NCBI GenBank assembly: GCA_902629285.1
Contig: CACOQN010000004.1
Coordinates: 43,032 to 107,031 of the forward strand
Direction of reading: 5' to 3'
Source of the DNA: an uncultured Pelagibacteraceae bacterium
Lineage (GTDB): Bacteria; Pseudomonadota; Alphaproteobacteria; Pelagibacterales; Pelagibacteraceae
DNA: 64,000 nucleotides
Shown here: positions 8,252-17,112 of the stretch, piece by piece
Position numbering within the stretch: the first letter of the stretch is position 1
Layout: every line of letters begins with the position of its first letter
The notes under the pieces: model-generated
What the model was told of the DNA's origin: nothing
The model's database searches: none
Seen by the model: only the letters and a program-made list of their open reading frames with translations
Made by a program: the position numbers and the translations under genes

Positions 8252-9154
8252 CTATTCTTTAAAAACTTCTATGCCACTACTTTTTAAAGTTTGTGTTAAA
8301 TATTGATATCCAATTTTTGCGTATTCAAATGGATTAGCTTTTGCTGGATCTTGTTCAGCTTCAACTACGAGCCATCCAGAATAATCTTTTTCTTTTAAAA
8401 CATCGAAAATAGGTTTGTAATCTATGCATCCATCTCCAGGTACGGTAAAGGCACCCTCTAAAAATGCATCTCTAAAACTTAAATCTTCTTTTAAAGTCTT
8501 TTCTAAAACATGTTCTCTTATATCTTTACAATGAACATGAATAATTCTTTTATAAAAATTTTTTAATATATTTAGGGAATTACCTTGTGCAAAAAGCATG
8601 TGACCAGTATCTAAGGTAAGTTTTACACTATCATGTGTATTTTCTAATAACCTAATAGTATCTTCTTCCGTCTCAATTACAGTTCCCATGTGATGATGAT
8701 ACGCAAGTGGCATTTCTTCATCCTCTAAATATTTTCCTATTTCTGATATTTTACTGTAAAATTTTTTTGCTTCTTCTGACTCCATTCTTGGTCTACTAGA
8801 TAATTTTTTATTCGGATTGCCTTGAATAGAGTCAGAAACTTCAGCAAAGACCATACAAGGTGAATTACAGTTTTTAAATAGTTTCAATTGTTCTTGAATG
8901 TTATTTTTTTCTTCACTTACAGAATTTCTTCTTAAGTTTGCTGCATACCAGCCAGAGCAAAGATTAAGTTTAAATTGTTTTAATTTAGGTATTAAATCTT
9001 CTGACTTTTTTGGAAATTTTCCTCCAGCTTCAACACCAATATATCCTGCCTGACTTGCTTCTGATAAACATTGTTCAAGAGATGTATCGCCTCCCAATTC
9101 AGGCATATCATCATTGCTCCATGCGATAGGAGAAATACCTAATTTTACTGACAT
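8252..9154 (-). CDS. iolE: Inosose dehydratase-like protein (IolE family)
   Basis: IolE dehydrates scyllo-inosose in myo-inositol catabolism. The 300-residue TIM-barrel protein opens with GISPIAWSNDDMPELGG and ends with WLVVEAEQDPAKANPFEYA, both strongly IolE-like. Metal-binding histidine/acidic clusters (AYHHHMGT, DTGHM, HVHCKD) are present. It is transcribed away from the adjacent iolG-like gene, whose ATG is only 29 bp from its own, so the two share one short control region. Other sugar-phosphate isomerase-like enzymes are related, but the two end motifs favour IolE. Confidence 0.83.
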   Translation of the reverse strand: MSVKLGISPIAWSNDDMPELGGDTSLEQCLSEASQAGYIGVEAGGKFPKKSEDLIPKLKQFKLNLCSGWYAANLRRNSVSEEKNNIQEQLKLFKNCNSPCMVFAEVSDSIQGNPNKKLSSRPRMESEEAKKFYSKISEIGKYLEDEEMPLAYHHHMGTVIETEEDTIRLLENTHDSVKLTLDTGHMLFAQGNSLNILKNFYKRIIHVHCKDIREHVLEKTLKEDLSFRDAFLEGAFTVPGDGCIDYKPIFDVLKEKDYSGWLVVEAEQDPAKANPFEYAKIGYQYLTQTLKSSGIEVFKE

Positions 9155-9183
9155 ATTTTAGTCTTATATATATAAGTAAACTA

Positions 9184-10185
9184 ATGAAAAATGTAGCATT
9201 AATTGGACTTGGGAGAATTGGTCAAATGCATGGGGAGAATATAGTTTCTCATAAAAGTTTTAGGCTAAAATATGTTTTTGATTTAAATAATAAATTAAAT
9301 AATAAATTTTCTAAAAAATTTAAAGCTACTAAAATTAGTAATCCCTCTATTGCATTTAAGGATAAAAATATTGATATTATATTTATTGCGTCAAGCACAC
9401 CGACACATACCAAATTAATTGAGGAAGCTGCCAAATATAAAAAAGTAATTTTTTGTGAAAAACCTTTAGATTTAAATATTGATAAAGTTAACAAATGTCT
9501 TCGAAAAATTAAAAAACTAAATCCAAAAATACAGTTAGGATTTAACAGAAGATATGACCCTGGTCATAGCTCTTTAAAAAAAGAACTTCAAAAAGGAAAA
9601 ATAGGAACACTAGAAAAAATTATAATTACCAGCAGAGATCCTGCGCCTCCTTCTTTAAATTATTTAAAAGTTTCTGGAGGCATTTTTAAAGACATGATGA
9701 TACATGACTTTGATTTAGTAAGATTTTATTTAGAAAAAGATGAGGTAGACTCAATTTTTTCAACAGGAAGTAATATTTCTAATAGAAAATTTGATAAAAT
9801 AAAAGACTACGAACTTGCCTCTTGTATTTTAAGATCAAAAAAAGGTGTTCAATGTATAATTACAAATTCTAGACATTGTAGTTTTGGGTATGATCAGAGG
9901 GTAGAATTATTTGGATCTAAAGGAATGTTAATATCTGGAAATAAAAAAGAAAACGAGACAGAAACATTCACTAAAAACAATACTTTTCAAAAAAAACCTC
10001 TTCTTAATTTTTTTATTGATAGATATGTTGATGCTTACAAGCTTCAGCTTAATGAGTTGGCCAGATACACATTAAAGAAATACAAACCTATATCTAGTTT
10101 TGAGGATGGAAGAAGAGCTCTTATAATTGCTAATGCTGCAGCAAATTCTTTGAAACAAAAAAAACAAATTAAAATAAAATTTTAA
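9184..10185 (+). CDS. iolG: Inositol 2-dehydrogenase-like oxidoreductase (Gfo/Idh/MocA)
   Basis: This 333-residue NAD(P)-dependent oxidoreductase has the N-terminal Rossmann motif GLGRIGQMHG, the family EKP motif (CEKPLD) and the substrate-site segment GGIFKDMMIHDFDLVR with its catalytic histidine. That combination is typical of IolG, which oxidises myo-inositol to scyllo-inosose. The neighbouring IolE-like gene would take the next step. A transporter operon follows 132 bp downstream. No iolB, iolC or iolD is in the window. Confidence 0.83.
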   Translation: MKNVALIGLGRIGQMHGENIVSHKSFRLKYVFDLNNKLNNKFSKKFKATKISNPSIAFKDKNIDIIFIASSTPTHTKLIEEAAKYKKVIFCEKPLDLNIDKVNKCLRKIKKLNPKIQLGFNRRYDPGHSSLKKELQKGKIGTLEKIIITSRDPAPPSLNYLKVSGGIFKDMMIHDFDLVRFYLEKDEVDSIFSTGSNISNRKFDKIKDYELASCILRSKKGVQCIITNSRHCSFGYDQRVELFGSKGMLISGNKKENETETFTKNNTFQKKPLLNFFIDRYVDAYKLQLNELARYTLKKYKPISSFEDGRRALIIANAAANSLKQKKQIKIKF

Positions 10186-10187
10186 AT

Positions 10188-10241
10188 ACAACTTAAAATT
10201 GTAAATTTATTTTCAAAAACTTTTTTAAATTTTTAAGTTGT
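10188..10241 (+). repeat. 11-bp inverted repeat after iolG
   Basis: The arms 10188-10198 and 10231-10241 are perfect reverse complements (ACAACTTAAAA and its complement) separated by 32 A+T-rich bases. In RNA they could close a large loop downstream of iolG. They may help end the iolG transcript or belong to the leader of the transporter operon. No clear promoter could be fixed between here and 10318. Confidence 0.4.
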
Positions 10242-10282
10242 CTTCTTTACATTCTGCTTTTTTATATGTTAACTTTTCAACT

Positions 10283-10300
10283 TTAAAAGTAAACTTTTAA
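10283..10300 (+). promoter_or_regulatory. Operator-like inverted repeat before binding-protein gene
   Basis: Two eight-base arms (TTAAAAGT and ACTTTTAA) flank a two-base AA centre. This compact dyad lies just before the AAGAAGGGA ribosome site (about 10305-10313) of the binding-protein gene. A dyad with such a short spacer suits a dimeric repressor better than an RNA hairpin. No regulator gene is adjacent, so the protein is unknown. Confidence 0.4.
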
Positions 10301-10317
10301 TAACAAGAAGGGAAATA

Positions 10318-11241
10318 ATGAAAACATTATACAAATCATTATTAGCTTTTGTTGCTTGGGTTATGCTTTCAGTGTCTGCTTTTGCAGTAGACGTGATTGT
10401 TGTATCGCACGGACAAGCTAATGACCCGTTTTGGTCTGTTGCTAAGAACGGTGTAGATAAAGGATGTGCTGATATGGGAATATCTTGCAAGTACACTGCA
10501 CCTGGTACTTTCGATATGGTTGAAATGGCTAAATTAATTGACAACGCAGTTTCACAAAAACCAAAAGGTATTGTGATTACTCTTCCAGATGCTGCTGCTT
10601 TAGGAAAATCAGTTAAAGCTGCAATTGCAGCTGGAATTCCAGTAATTTCAATGAACTCTGGTTCAGATGACTTTGCATCACTAGGTATCAGTGCTCACGT
10701 TGGACAAACTGAGTTTGAAGCTGGTGTCGGTGGCGGACAAAAAATGAAAGCTGCTGGTGGAAAAAAAGCACTATGCGTTAACCACGAAGTTGGAAACGTT
10801 GCGCTAGACAGAAGATGTGCAGGATTCAAAAAAGGTTTTGGCGGATCAGTAGACATCTTAGGAACTTCTAATGACCCAACAGAAATTCAAAAAGCTGTTG
10901 CTGCTAAATTAGGTGGTGGATATGACACTATCCTTACTTTAGGTGCTGGTCTTGCAGGTGAAGCTGCTCTTAAAGCTTTGGAAGCTGCAGGAAAAGTTGG
11001 TAAAGTTAGACTTGGTACATTTGATATGTCACCAGGAATGTTAAAAGCTGCTGCTGCAGGTAAAGTAGAGTTTTTAATTGACCAACAACAATATCTACAA
11101 GGATACTTGCCAATCGCAATTTTTGGTCAGTATATGAGATATGGAACTATGCCAGCTGGTGTAGTTATGACTGGCCCTGGTTTCGTAACTCCAGATAATG
11201 CTGCTAAAGTTATTAAATGGGCAGCTCAAGGTTATAGATAA
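10318..11241 (+). CDS. Sugar ABC transporter periplasmic binding protein (RbsB/FrcB type)
   Basis: This 307-residue protein has a clear signal peptide (about residues 1-23, cleaved after SAFA) and a periplasmic-binding-protein fold of the ribose/fructose/inositol group. Typical segments are VVSHGQANDPFWSVAKNG and KPKGIVITLPDAAALG. The order binding protein, permease, ATPase matches the Sinorhizobium frcBCA operon, but the adjacent iolE/iolG genes point to an inositol or related cyclitol ligand (inference). Codons are visibly less A+T-rich than in neighbours, as expected for a highly expressed SAR11 receptor. Confidence 0.87.
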   Translation: MKTLYKSLLAFVAWVMLSVSAFAVDVIVVSHGQANDPFWSVAKNGVDKGCADMGISCKYTAPGTFDMVEMAKLIDNAVSQKPKGIVITLPDAAALGKSVKAAIAAGIPVISMNSGSDDFASLGISAHVGQTEFEAGVGGGQKMKAAGGKKALCVNHEVGNVALDRRCAGFKKGFGGSVDILGTSNDPTEIQKAVAAKLGGGYDTILTLGAGLAGEAALKALEAAGKVGKVRLGTFDMSPGMLKAAAAGKVEFLIDQQQYLQGYLPIAIFGQYMRYGTMPAGVVMTGPGFVTPDNAAKVIKWAAQGYR

Positions 11242-11250
11242 AAATACTTT

Positions 11251-11288
11251 AAAAAGGCCTAACTAATTTTTTAGTTAGGCCTTTTTTT
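11251..11288 (+). terminator. Strong stem-loop between binding-protein and permease genes
   Basis: A perfect 11-bp stem (GGCCTAACTAA at 11256-11266 with its complement at 11271-11281) closes a TTTT loop. It is flanked by an A-run before and seven T residues after. This is a textbook intrinsic terminator, placed nine bases after the receptor stop and 18 bases before the permease start. Readthrough would set the receptor-to-permease ratio. Confidence 0.92.
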
Positions 11289-11306
11289 AATAAAATTCAA
11301 ATCTGT

Positions 11307-12434
11307 ATGTCTGAAAAAGCAAAAAGTATCGCTTCAAAAAAAAGCTCAGGTCAAGATGAAAGACTTCAAAATGTTTCAAAATTAAAATTGCTTTTAAACA
11401 GACCAGAATTAGGTGCCCTTGGTGGTGCAATTTTAGTATTTATATTTTTTGGAATAGTTGCTGGCGATACTGGAATGTTTAGTGCATATGGTATGCTAAA
11501 CTTTTTAGATGTATCAGCTAATTTGGGTATAATTGCAATTGCAGCAGCGATGCTAATGATTGGTGGAGAATTTGATTTATCTATCGGATCAATGATTGGT
11601 TTTGCTGGTATTTGTATAGCTATTCCAGCAATATACTGGGGTTGGCCATTATGGATAAGTATAGTTTTTGCTTTTGCAATGGCCGTACTTGTTGGATATT
11701 TTAATGGTATACTTGTTGTAAGAACAGGTCTGCCTTCTTTTATAGTCACTCTAGCAATGTTGTTTATTTTAAGAGGGGCAACTTTAGCAATTACAAGATT
11801 GATTACTGGAAGAACTCAAGTTCCAGGACTAAGAGTTCTAATAGAAAATGATCCTATAGCATGGATGTTCGCAACGGATACTTTTAAATGGTTGTTCACT
11901 TGGTTAGGTTCAATGAACCTGATAGCACTCAGAACTGATGGAACTCCTTTAGCTACAGGTATCCCTCCATCAGTAATTTGGTTTATTGCAGCAACTTTAT
12001 TTGCGACTTGGATTTTAATGAAAACTAGATATGGAAATTGGATTTTTGCTTCAGGTGGAGATAAAAATGGAGCAACAAATGTAGGAGTACCAGTTGGAAG
12101 AGTTAAAATTAGTTTATTTATTGGAACTGCAGTCGCGGCAACAATCTTTGCTACAATTCAAGTTTTAGACGCTGGTTCAGCAGATACAATGAGAGGTAAC
12201 TTAAAAGAATTGGAAGCAATTGCAGCAGCGGTTGTTGGTGGTTGCTTATTAACTGGTGGGTATGGATCTGCAATAGGTGCAGCTTTTGGGGCATTAATAT
12301 TTGGAACAGTATCTATGGGAATATTTTATACAGATGTAGATACTGATTGGTTCAAAGTTTTTTTAGGCGCTATGATGCTAATTGCAGTAGTTTTCAATAA
12401 TTATGTCAGAAGAAGAGTAACAGAAAGTAAGTAA
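11307..12434 (+). CDS. Sugar ABC transporter permease (RbsC/FrcC type)
   Basis: This 375-residue membrane protein has a charged N-terminal tail (about 45 residues) and then roughly ten hydrophobic segments. Segments such as [13 protein letters not shown], the FNG loop and [17 protein letters not shown] are diagnostic of the ribose/fructose-type permease family. It works as a homodimeric pore with the next ATPase. Its stop overlaps the ATPase ATG (TAATG). The start follows a strong terminator-like hairpin, so its expression depends on readthrough or an internal promoter. Confidence 0.9.
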   Translation: MSEKAKSIASKKSSGQDERLQNVSKLKLLLNRPELGALGGAILVFIFFGIVAGDTGMFSAYGMLNFLDVSANLGIIAIAAAMLMIGGEFDLSIGSMIGFAGICIAIPAIYWGWPLWISIVFAFAMAVLVGYFNGILVVRTGLPSFIVTLAMLFILRGATLAITRLITGRTQVPGLRVLIENDPIAWMFATDTFKWLFTWLGSMNLIALRTDGTPLATGIPPSVIWFIAATLFATWILMKTRYGNWIFASGGDKNGATNVGVPVGRVKISLFIGTAVAATIFATIQVLDAGSADTMRGNLKELEAIAAAVVGGCLLTGGYGSAIGAAFGALIFGTVSMGIFYTDVDTDWFKVFLGAMMLIAVVFNNYVRRRVTESK

Positions 12435-13225
12435 TGTCAGAAAATTTAATTGAATTTAATAATATAAGTAAATTTTTTGGAAAAGTTATTGCTCTTAAAG
12501 ATGTTACTATGAAATTAAAAGAAGGTGAAATAATGTGTTTACTTGGAGATAATGGTGCAGGTAAATCTACTTTAATTAAAACGCTTGCAGGTGTTTACAA
12601 ACCTGATGAGGGTGAAATTTTAATTGAAGGTAAAAAAACAATTTTTGACTCTCCTAAGGATGCTTTAGATATGGGTATTGGCACAGTTTACCAAGATTTA
12701 GCATTAGTACCTTTAATGAGCGTTACTAGAAACTTTTTCATGGGAAGAGAACCGCTTAAAGGACCCCCTTTATTAAAGACATTTGATATTGAAAAAGCAA
12801 ATCAAATTGCAGCTGAAAGAATGGGGCAAATTGGAATAGATGTCAGAGATCCGTCTCAAGCTGTTGGAACGATGTCAGGAGGTGAAAGGCAATGTTTGGC
12901 AATTTCAAGAGCAATTTATTTTGGTGCTAAAGTTCTAGTTTTAGATGAACCAACCTCTGCTTTAGGTGTGCACCAAGCATCGATGGTATTAAAATATGTT
13001 GTAAAAGCAGCATCAGAGGGATTAGCAGTAATATTAATTACTCACAATGTTCATCATGCCTACCCTGTAGGAAATAGTTTTACAGTTTTAAATCGAGGAA
13101 AAAGTCTTGGAACTTTTGATAAAAAAGATATTTCAAGAGAAGATCTTCTTGGAATGATGGCAGGTGGTGAAGAATTGAGTAAACTTGAAGTAGAACTTAA
13201 AGAAATGGGAAGAATAAATAACTAA
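12434..13225 (+). CDS. Sugar ABC transporter ATPase, single domain (FrcA type)
   Basis: At 263 residues this is a single-domain ATPase, unlike the about 500-residue tandem RbsA, and matches FrcA. It has Walker [10 protein letters not shown], signature MSGGERQ, Walker [13 protein letters not shown] and a switch histidine in ITHN. Two copies would power the permease dimer encoded just upstream. No gene follows on this strand for 152 bp. Confidence 0.9.
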   Translation: MSENLIEFNNISKFFGKVIALKDVTMKLKEGEIMCLLGDNGAGKSTLIKTLAGVYKPDEGEILIEGKKTIFDSPKDALDMGIGTVYQDLALVPLMSVTRNFFMGREPLKGPPLLKTFDIEKANQIAAERMGQIGIDVRDPSQAVGTMSGGERQCLAISRAIYFGAKVLVLDEPTSALGVHQASMVLKYVVKAASEGLAVILITHNVHHAYPVGNSFTVLNRGKSLGTFDKKDISREDLLGMMAGGEELSKLEVELKEMGRINN

Positions 13226-13377
13226 ATTGTTATCATTTTCACTACTTTTACCCTTTTTTAATGAAACAATACTTTACTCGCTTAGATAAAATAATTTAAC
13301 CTCTAAATTTTTACTGCAGTAAAAAATTTTTTATATTTTATTCACCTAGTTATAAATATATTATATAAAATTGATAT
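13226..13377. other. Intergenic spacer between transporter and moa genes
   Basis: This A+T-rich spacer contains two inverted-repeat elements. Arms at 13226-13236 and 13261-13270 pair with one bulged A and could form a weak terminator for the transporter operon. A separate 18-bp perfect palindrome lies at 13308-13325. The moaA promoter is probably between that palindrome and 13378, but I could not fix a -35/-10 pair. Confidence 0.4.
13308..13325. promoter_or_regulatory. Perfect 18-bp palindrome upstream of moaA
   Basis: Five T, the palindromic core ACTGCAGT and five A form a perfect, loopless palindrome about 50 bp before the moaA start. Lack of a loop argues against a simple RNA hairpin and for a dimer-binding operator. 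It could alternatively be a bidirectional termination element. No regulator is assigned. Confidence 0.4.
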
Positions 13378-14370
13378 ATGAACATTCTTAAAGATAAGTT
13401 CGGCAGAACGTTTCCTTATATTAGAATGTCAATAACAGATGTTTGTAATTTTAAATGTGGTTATTGCTTACCGAATGGCTATCAAGTCGATAAAAACGAT
13501 ACTCGAAAATTTCTCCATTTAGAGGAAATCAGGAGGTTGTCAAAATGCTTTTCTCTTTTGGGTGTTAATAAAATTAGAATCACTGGGGGAGAACCTACTG
13601 TAAGAAAAGATTTTTTTGATATAATTAAAGTTTTAAAGTTTGACTCAGGAATTGATAATATAGCTATAACAACTAATGGTTATCATTTAGACAAGAAAGC
13701 AAAATTACTATCTAGCAGTGGGTTGACTGGAATAAATATAAGTATAGATAGCTTAAATCAAGAAATTTTCAAAAATATAACTGGTCATGATAGACTTCCA
13801 GAAATTTTAAGAGGAATTAAAATATTACAAGATATTGATTTTGAAAATATTAAAATTAATGCTGTACTATTAAATGGAATTAATTCATCCTATAAAGATT
13901 TTAATGAATGGTCAAAATTTATTGAAAAAAACAAAGTAGATTTTAGATATATAGAATTAATGAGAACTGGTGACAATCTAGAATATTTTAATAAATATCA
14001 TGTTTCATCAAAAATATTTAAAGAATACTTGATTCATAATAAATGGATATATCAAACTTTTGGTAAAGATGCCGGACCTTCGTTAAATTATATAAACCCA
14101 AAGTTTAAAGGTAGATTTGGTATTATAGCTCCTTACTCAAAAGATTTTTGTAAATCTTGTAATAGATTACGTATTACATCAAGAGCAGACTTGAGACTTT
14201 GCTTGTTTGGAAATACAGGTATAAATTTAAGGCACCTTTTACAAAGAGATGATCAACTCAATGAATTGAAAGACTTAATATTAAGTCAAATGCAATTTAA
14301 AAAAGAGTCTCATTATTTAGAATTAGGCGATACTGGATCAACAAAAAATTTATCAAAAACAGGAGGATAA
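13378..14370 (+). CDS. moaA: GTP 3',8-cyclase MoaA
   Basis: MoaA performs the first step of molybdenum-cofactor synthesis, rearranging GTP with radical SAM chemistry. The 330-residue protein has the N-terminal radical-SAM cysteines C23, C27 and C30 (CNFKCGYC). The second cluster cysteines C258, C261 and C275 are near the C-terminus. The last two residues are the GG tail needed for activity. It heads moaA-moaC-moaD-moaE, with moaC starting one base after its stop. Confidence 0.95.
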   Translation: MNILKDKFGRTFPYIRMSITDVCNFKCGYCLPNGYQVDKNDTRKFLHLEEIRRLSKCFSLLGVNKIRITGGEPTVRKDFFDIIKVLKFDSGIDNIAITTNGYHLDKKAKLLSSSGLTGINISIDSLNQEIFKNITGHDRLPEILRGIKILQDIDFENIKINAVLLNGINSSYKDFNEWSKFIEKNKVDFRYIELMRTGDNLEYFNKYHVSSKIFKEYLIHNKWIYQTFGKDAGPSLNYINPKFKGRFGIIAPYSKDFCKSCNRLRITSRADLRLCLFGNTGINLRHLLQRDDQLNELKDLILSQMQFKKESHYLELGDTGSTKNLSKTGG

Positions 14371-14371
14371 A

Positions 14372-14914
14372 TTGAAATTAAAAGTTATTAATCAAAATTC
14401 ATTAAAGGATTGGGCTAAAGAAATCTTTAAGGATAATTCTTTTCATATGATTGATGTTTCTTCAAAAAAAGAAACATTTAGAAGAGCTTTAGCTTCAGGT
14501 AAAATTTTTGTTGGGGAAAAGGTTTTTAATTTAATAAAAAATAAGACAATGCCTAAAGGAGATCCTTTAACTTTAGCTGAGGTAGCAGCTGTATTGGGAG
14601 TAAAAAAAACTAGCGAATTAATACCTCTGTGCCACCCTATAGCTATTGATCATACCGCTTGCAAAATTATAATGAATGAAGAGGATAATTCTTTAGAGGT
14701 GTTTTGTGTAGTATCTACTTATTCTAAAACTGGTGTAGAAATGGAAGCTATAATGGGTGTAAATGCTGCTCTAATTACAATTTATGATTTAAGTAAAATA
14801 ATAAACCCAAATCTTAAAATTGATAATATTAGGTTGTTGATAAAAGAAGGTGGAAAGAGTGGTTTATGGAAAAACCCAGAGGGTATCCCAGAGTTTTTAA
14901 AAGAATTGTTTTAA
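14372..14914 (+). CDS. moaC: Cyclic pyranopterin monophosphate synthase MoaC
   Basis: MoaC converts the MoaA product to cyclic pyranopterin monophosphate. The 180 residues contain the LIPLCHPI and TGVEMEAIMG signatures. The start is TTG at 14372, supported by an AGGAGG site at 14361-14366 and by HMIDVSSK falling in the expected N-terminal position. The coding region abuts moaD. Confidence 0.94.
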   Translation: MKLKVINQNSLKDWAKEIFKDNSFHMIDVSSKKETFRRALASGKIFVGEKVFNLIKNKTMPKGDPLTLAEVAAVLGVKKTSELIPLCHPIAIDHTACKIIMNEEDNSLEVFCVVSTYSKTGVEMEAIMGVNAALITIYDLSKIINPNLKIDNIRLLIKEGGKSGLWKNPEGIPEFLKELF

Positions 14915-15184
14915 ATGAAAATTAAAGTTGAACTCTTTGGTGCAAGTAGAGAATTTAGCAAAGATTACGCTATTGAATTTAATGTAAATAATGACTCAAA
15001 AATAAAAGATATTAGACAGGAATTGATAAAATATCTTGATCAAAATTTTAATGGAAATGAAGTTTATAAAAAAATTGTTAAATCATCTGCTTTTTGCTCT
15101 GAAGAAAATAATATTGTAAGCGACAATTATAAAATAACAGAAAATGAAAAAATTGGTATTATACCTCCTATTGGAGGAGGTTAA
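14915..15184 (+). CDS. moaD: Molybdopterin synthase small subunit MoaD
   Basis: MoaD is the ubiquitin-like sulfur carrier of molybdopterin synthase. The 89-residue protein ends IGGG, giving the C-terminal GG that becomes the thiocarboxylate, preceded by the usual IIPPI stretch. Its stop overlaps the moaE start. The adenylating enzyme MoeB is not in the window. Confidence 0.9.
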   Translation: MKIKVELFGASREFSKDYAIEFNVNNDSKIKDIRQELIKYLDQNFNGNEVYKKIVKSSAFCSEENNIVSDNYKITENEKIGIIPPIGGG

Positions 15185-15636
15185 TGCTTCATACAGATAT
15201 ATTAGATATTAAACAAAAAAAATTATCAATTAATGACGCTGAAAAATTTATTTCATCATCTAAGTATGGTGCATCAATTATTTTCACAGGAACAGTCAGA
15301 AATCAAAATAATAACAAAAATGTTATAGGCGTTACCTATGATAGCCATGATGTTCTTGTCTTAAAAAGTTTTAGTGAAATTTATTATGAAATAGAAAAAA
15401 AGCTCAATATTAAAAATAAAGCTGTTTTTATTGAGCATGCCAAAGGTTATTTAAACCTTAAAGAAATTAGTATAATCGTAGCTGTAGCATGCAAGCATAG
15501 AGATGAAGCATATATTTTGTCTAGATACATAATTGAGGAAATCAAGAAAAGATCTCCTATTTGGAAAAAAGAACACTATACAAATAATCAAAGCGATTGG
15601 TTAAAAGGAAACCCATTAGTAAATGAAAAAATTTAA
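15184..15636 (+). CDS. moaE: Molybdopterin synthase large subunit MoaE
   Basis: MoaE is the catalytic subunit that transfers sulfur from MoaD to the pterin. The 150 residues contain FTGTVRN near the N-terminus, a YDSHD segment, the RDEAY helix and the C-terminal PIWKKEHY motif with its active lysines. It overlaps moaD by one base and msrP by 14 bp. Confidence 0.93.
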   Translation: MLHTDILDIKQKKLSINDAEKFISSSKYGASIIFTGTVRNQNNNKNVIGVTYDSHDVLVLKSFSEIYYEIEKKLNIKNKAVFIEHAKGYLNLKEISIIVAVACKHRDEAYILSRYIIEEIKKRSPIWKKEHYTNNQSDWLKGNPLVNEKI

Positions 15637-16534
15637 ATATTCAGAAATTACCCCTGAGAGTATTTTTAAAAATAGACGAAAATTTATTAAAAATTTAGGT
15701 CTTTCAGCTAGCTCTCTTTTTTTCGGTCAAAATTTAATTACCTCAGCAAATGCAAATACAAAAAAAGAAAATATGAAACTCACTGAATACAGATATGTCA
15801 CAACTTATAATAATTATTATGAATTTGGAACTGGTAAATCTGATCCAGTAGAAAGATCACAAAAATTTGAAACTAAGCCTTGGGATATTATTATTGATGG
15901 AGAAGTTGAAAATCCAATAACAATTTCTATGGAGGAAATAACACAAATGTTTCCGTCGGAGGAAAGAATTTATAAATTAAGATGTGTTGAGGGGTGGTCA
16001 ATGATTATACCTTGGCTTGGATTTCCATTAAATAAACTTTTAAAAAAAGTTTCTCCTACAAATAAAGCTAAGTTTGTTAAGTTCACATCTATTCTAGATC
16101 CAGAGCAAATGATAGGACAAAGATTTCCAATTTTGGATTGGCCCTACAAAGAAGGTTTAAGAATTGATGAAGCTATGCATGATTTAACTATTTTAGTAAC
16201 TGGACTATATGGGAAGAAATTACCAAATCAAAATGGAGCTCCTTTAAGATTAATGGTTCCATGGAAATATGGATTTAAAAGTTCTAAAGCAATCGTAAAT
16301 ATAAAATTAGTAGAAAAAATGCCCATATCCTCATGGATGAAAGCTTCCCCTAATGAATATGGTTTTTATTCAAATGTAAACCCTGGGGTAAGTCACCCAA
16401 GATGGTCTCAAGCTACAGAAAGAGTAATTGGTGAAGGTATAATTAGTCCAAGAATCCCTACAACTATGTTCAATGGATACGGAGATGAAGTTGCTAGTTT
16501 ATACGATGGCATGGATTTAAAAAAATATTTTTAA
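15623..16534 (+). CDS. msrP: Methionine sulfoxide reductase catalytic subunit MsrP (YedY)
   Basis: MsrP is a periplasmic molybdopterin enzyme that repairs oxidised methionines in envelope proteins. The 303-residue product has a twin-arginine signal (NRRKFIKNLG at 17-26, then a hydrophobic stretch). The molybdenum ligand is Cys121 in RCVEGWSM. PWDIIIDGEV and the C-terminal GEG-type tail also match. It directly follows the Moco genes and precedes its haem partner msrQ with a TAATG overlap. The family needs Mo-molybdopterin without added nucleotide. Confidence 0.93.
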   Translation: MKKFKYSEITPESIFKNRRKFIKNLGLSASSLFFGQNLITSANANTKKENMKLTEYRYVTTYNNYYEFGTGKSDPVERSQKFETKPWDIIIDGEVENPITISMEEITQMFPSEERIYKLRCVEGWSMIIPWLGFPLNKLLKKVSPTNKAKFVKFTSILDPEQMIGQRFPILDWPYKEGLRIDEAMHDLTILVTGLYGKKLPNQNGAPLRLMVPWKYGFKSSKAIVNIKLVEKMPISSWMKASPNEYGFYSNVNPGVSHPRWSQATERVIGEGIISPRIPTTMFNGYGDEVASLYDGMDLKKYF

Positions 16535-17112
16535 TGAAAAGCCTTTTAAAGCCAAGTATTTTTGTATTATCTGCAGCTCCATTTTTACTAATAACCTACA
16601 AAATCTTTTTCAATAAACTAGGACCTGAGCCTGTAAAAGAAATAACTCATTTTACTGGAGAGTGGACATTGATTTTTATCTGCTTAACTTTATCAATGAG
16701 TCCACTTAAACGTTTTACCAGCTTTATATTTTGGATAAAAATTCGAAGAATGTTAGGATTATTTGTTTTTTTTTACGCGACACTTCACTTATTAACGTAT
16801 GTTGTAATTGACTATAGGCTTGATTGGAATCAAATAACTGACGATGTAATAAAAAAAAAATATGTATTCGTAGGTTTTGCTGCATGGTTATTATTAATAC
16901 CACTTGCAATAACTTCTTCACAAAAAATGATAACACTTCTTAAACAAAATTGGAAAAGATTACATAGATTAATTTATGCAATAGCAATTTTAGGTTCTCT
17001 ACATTTCATTTGGTTATCTAAAACTATATATTTTAAACCTTTGATTTATTTTATAATAATAACTATTTTACTAATATTAAGAGTTAATTTTAAAAATATA
17101 TTTAATAGATGA
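16534..17112 (+). CDS. msrQ: MsrQ haem-binding membrane subunit (YedZ)
   Basis: MsrQ feeds electrons from the respiratory chain to MsrP. The 192-residue protein has about five or six hydrophobic segments. Histidines in YATLHLLTYV and in LHRLIYAIAILGSLHFIWL match the haem-binding helices of the ferric-reductase-like family. It overlaps msrP by one base and the next gene by four. Confidence 0.9.
   Translation: MKSLLKPSIFVLSAAPFLLITYKIFFNKLGPEPVKEITHFTGEWTLIFICLTLSMSPLKRFTSFIFWIKIRRMLGLFVFFYATLHLLTYVVIDYRLDWNQITDDVIKKKYVFVGFAAWLLLIPLAITSSQKMITLLKQNWKRLHRLIYAIAILGSLHFIWLSKTIYFKPLIYFIIITILLILRVNFKNIFNR

Noticed and set aside
11366..11749. 127-aa minus-strand frame inside the RbsC-type permease gene
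   Set aside because: It is antisense to conserved membrane segments, proline/isoleucine-rich as expected of a shadow.
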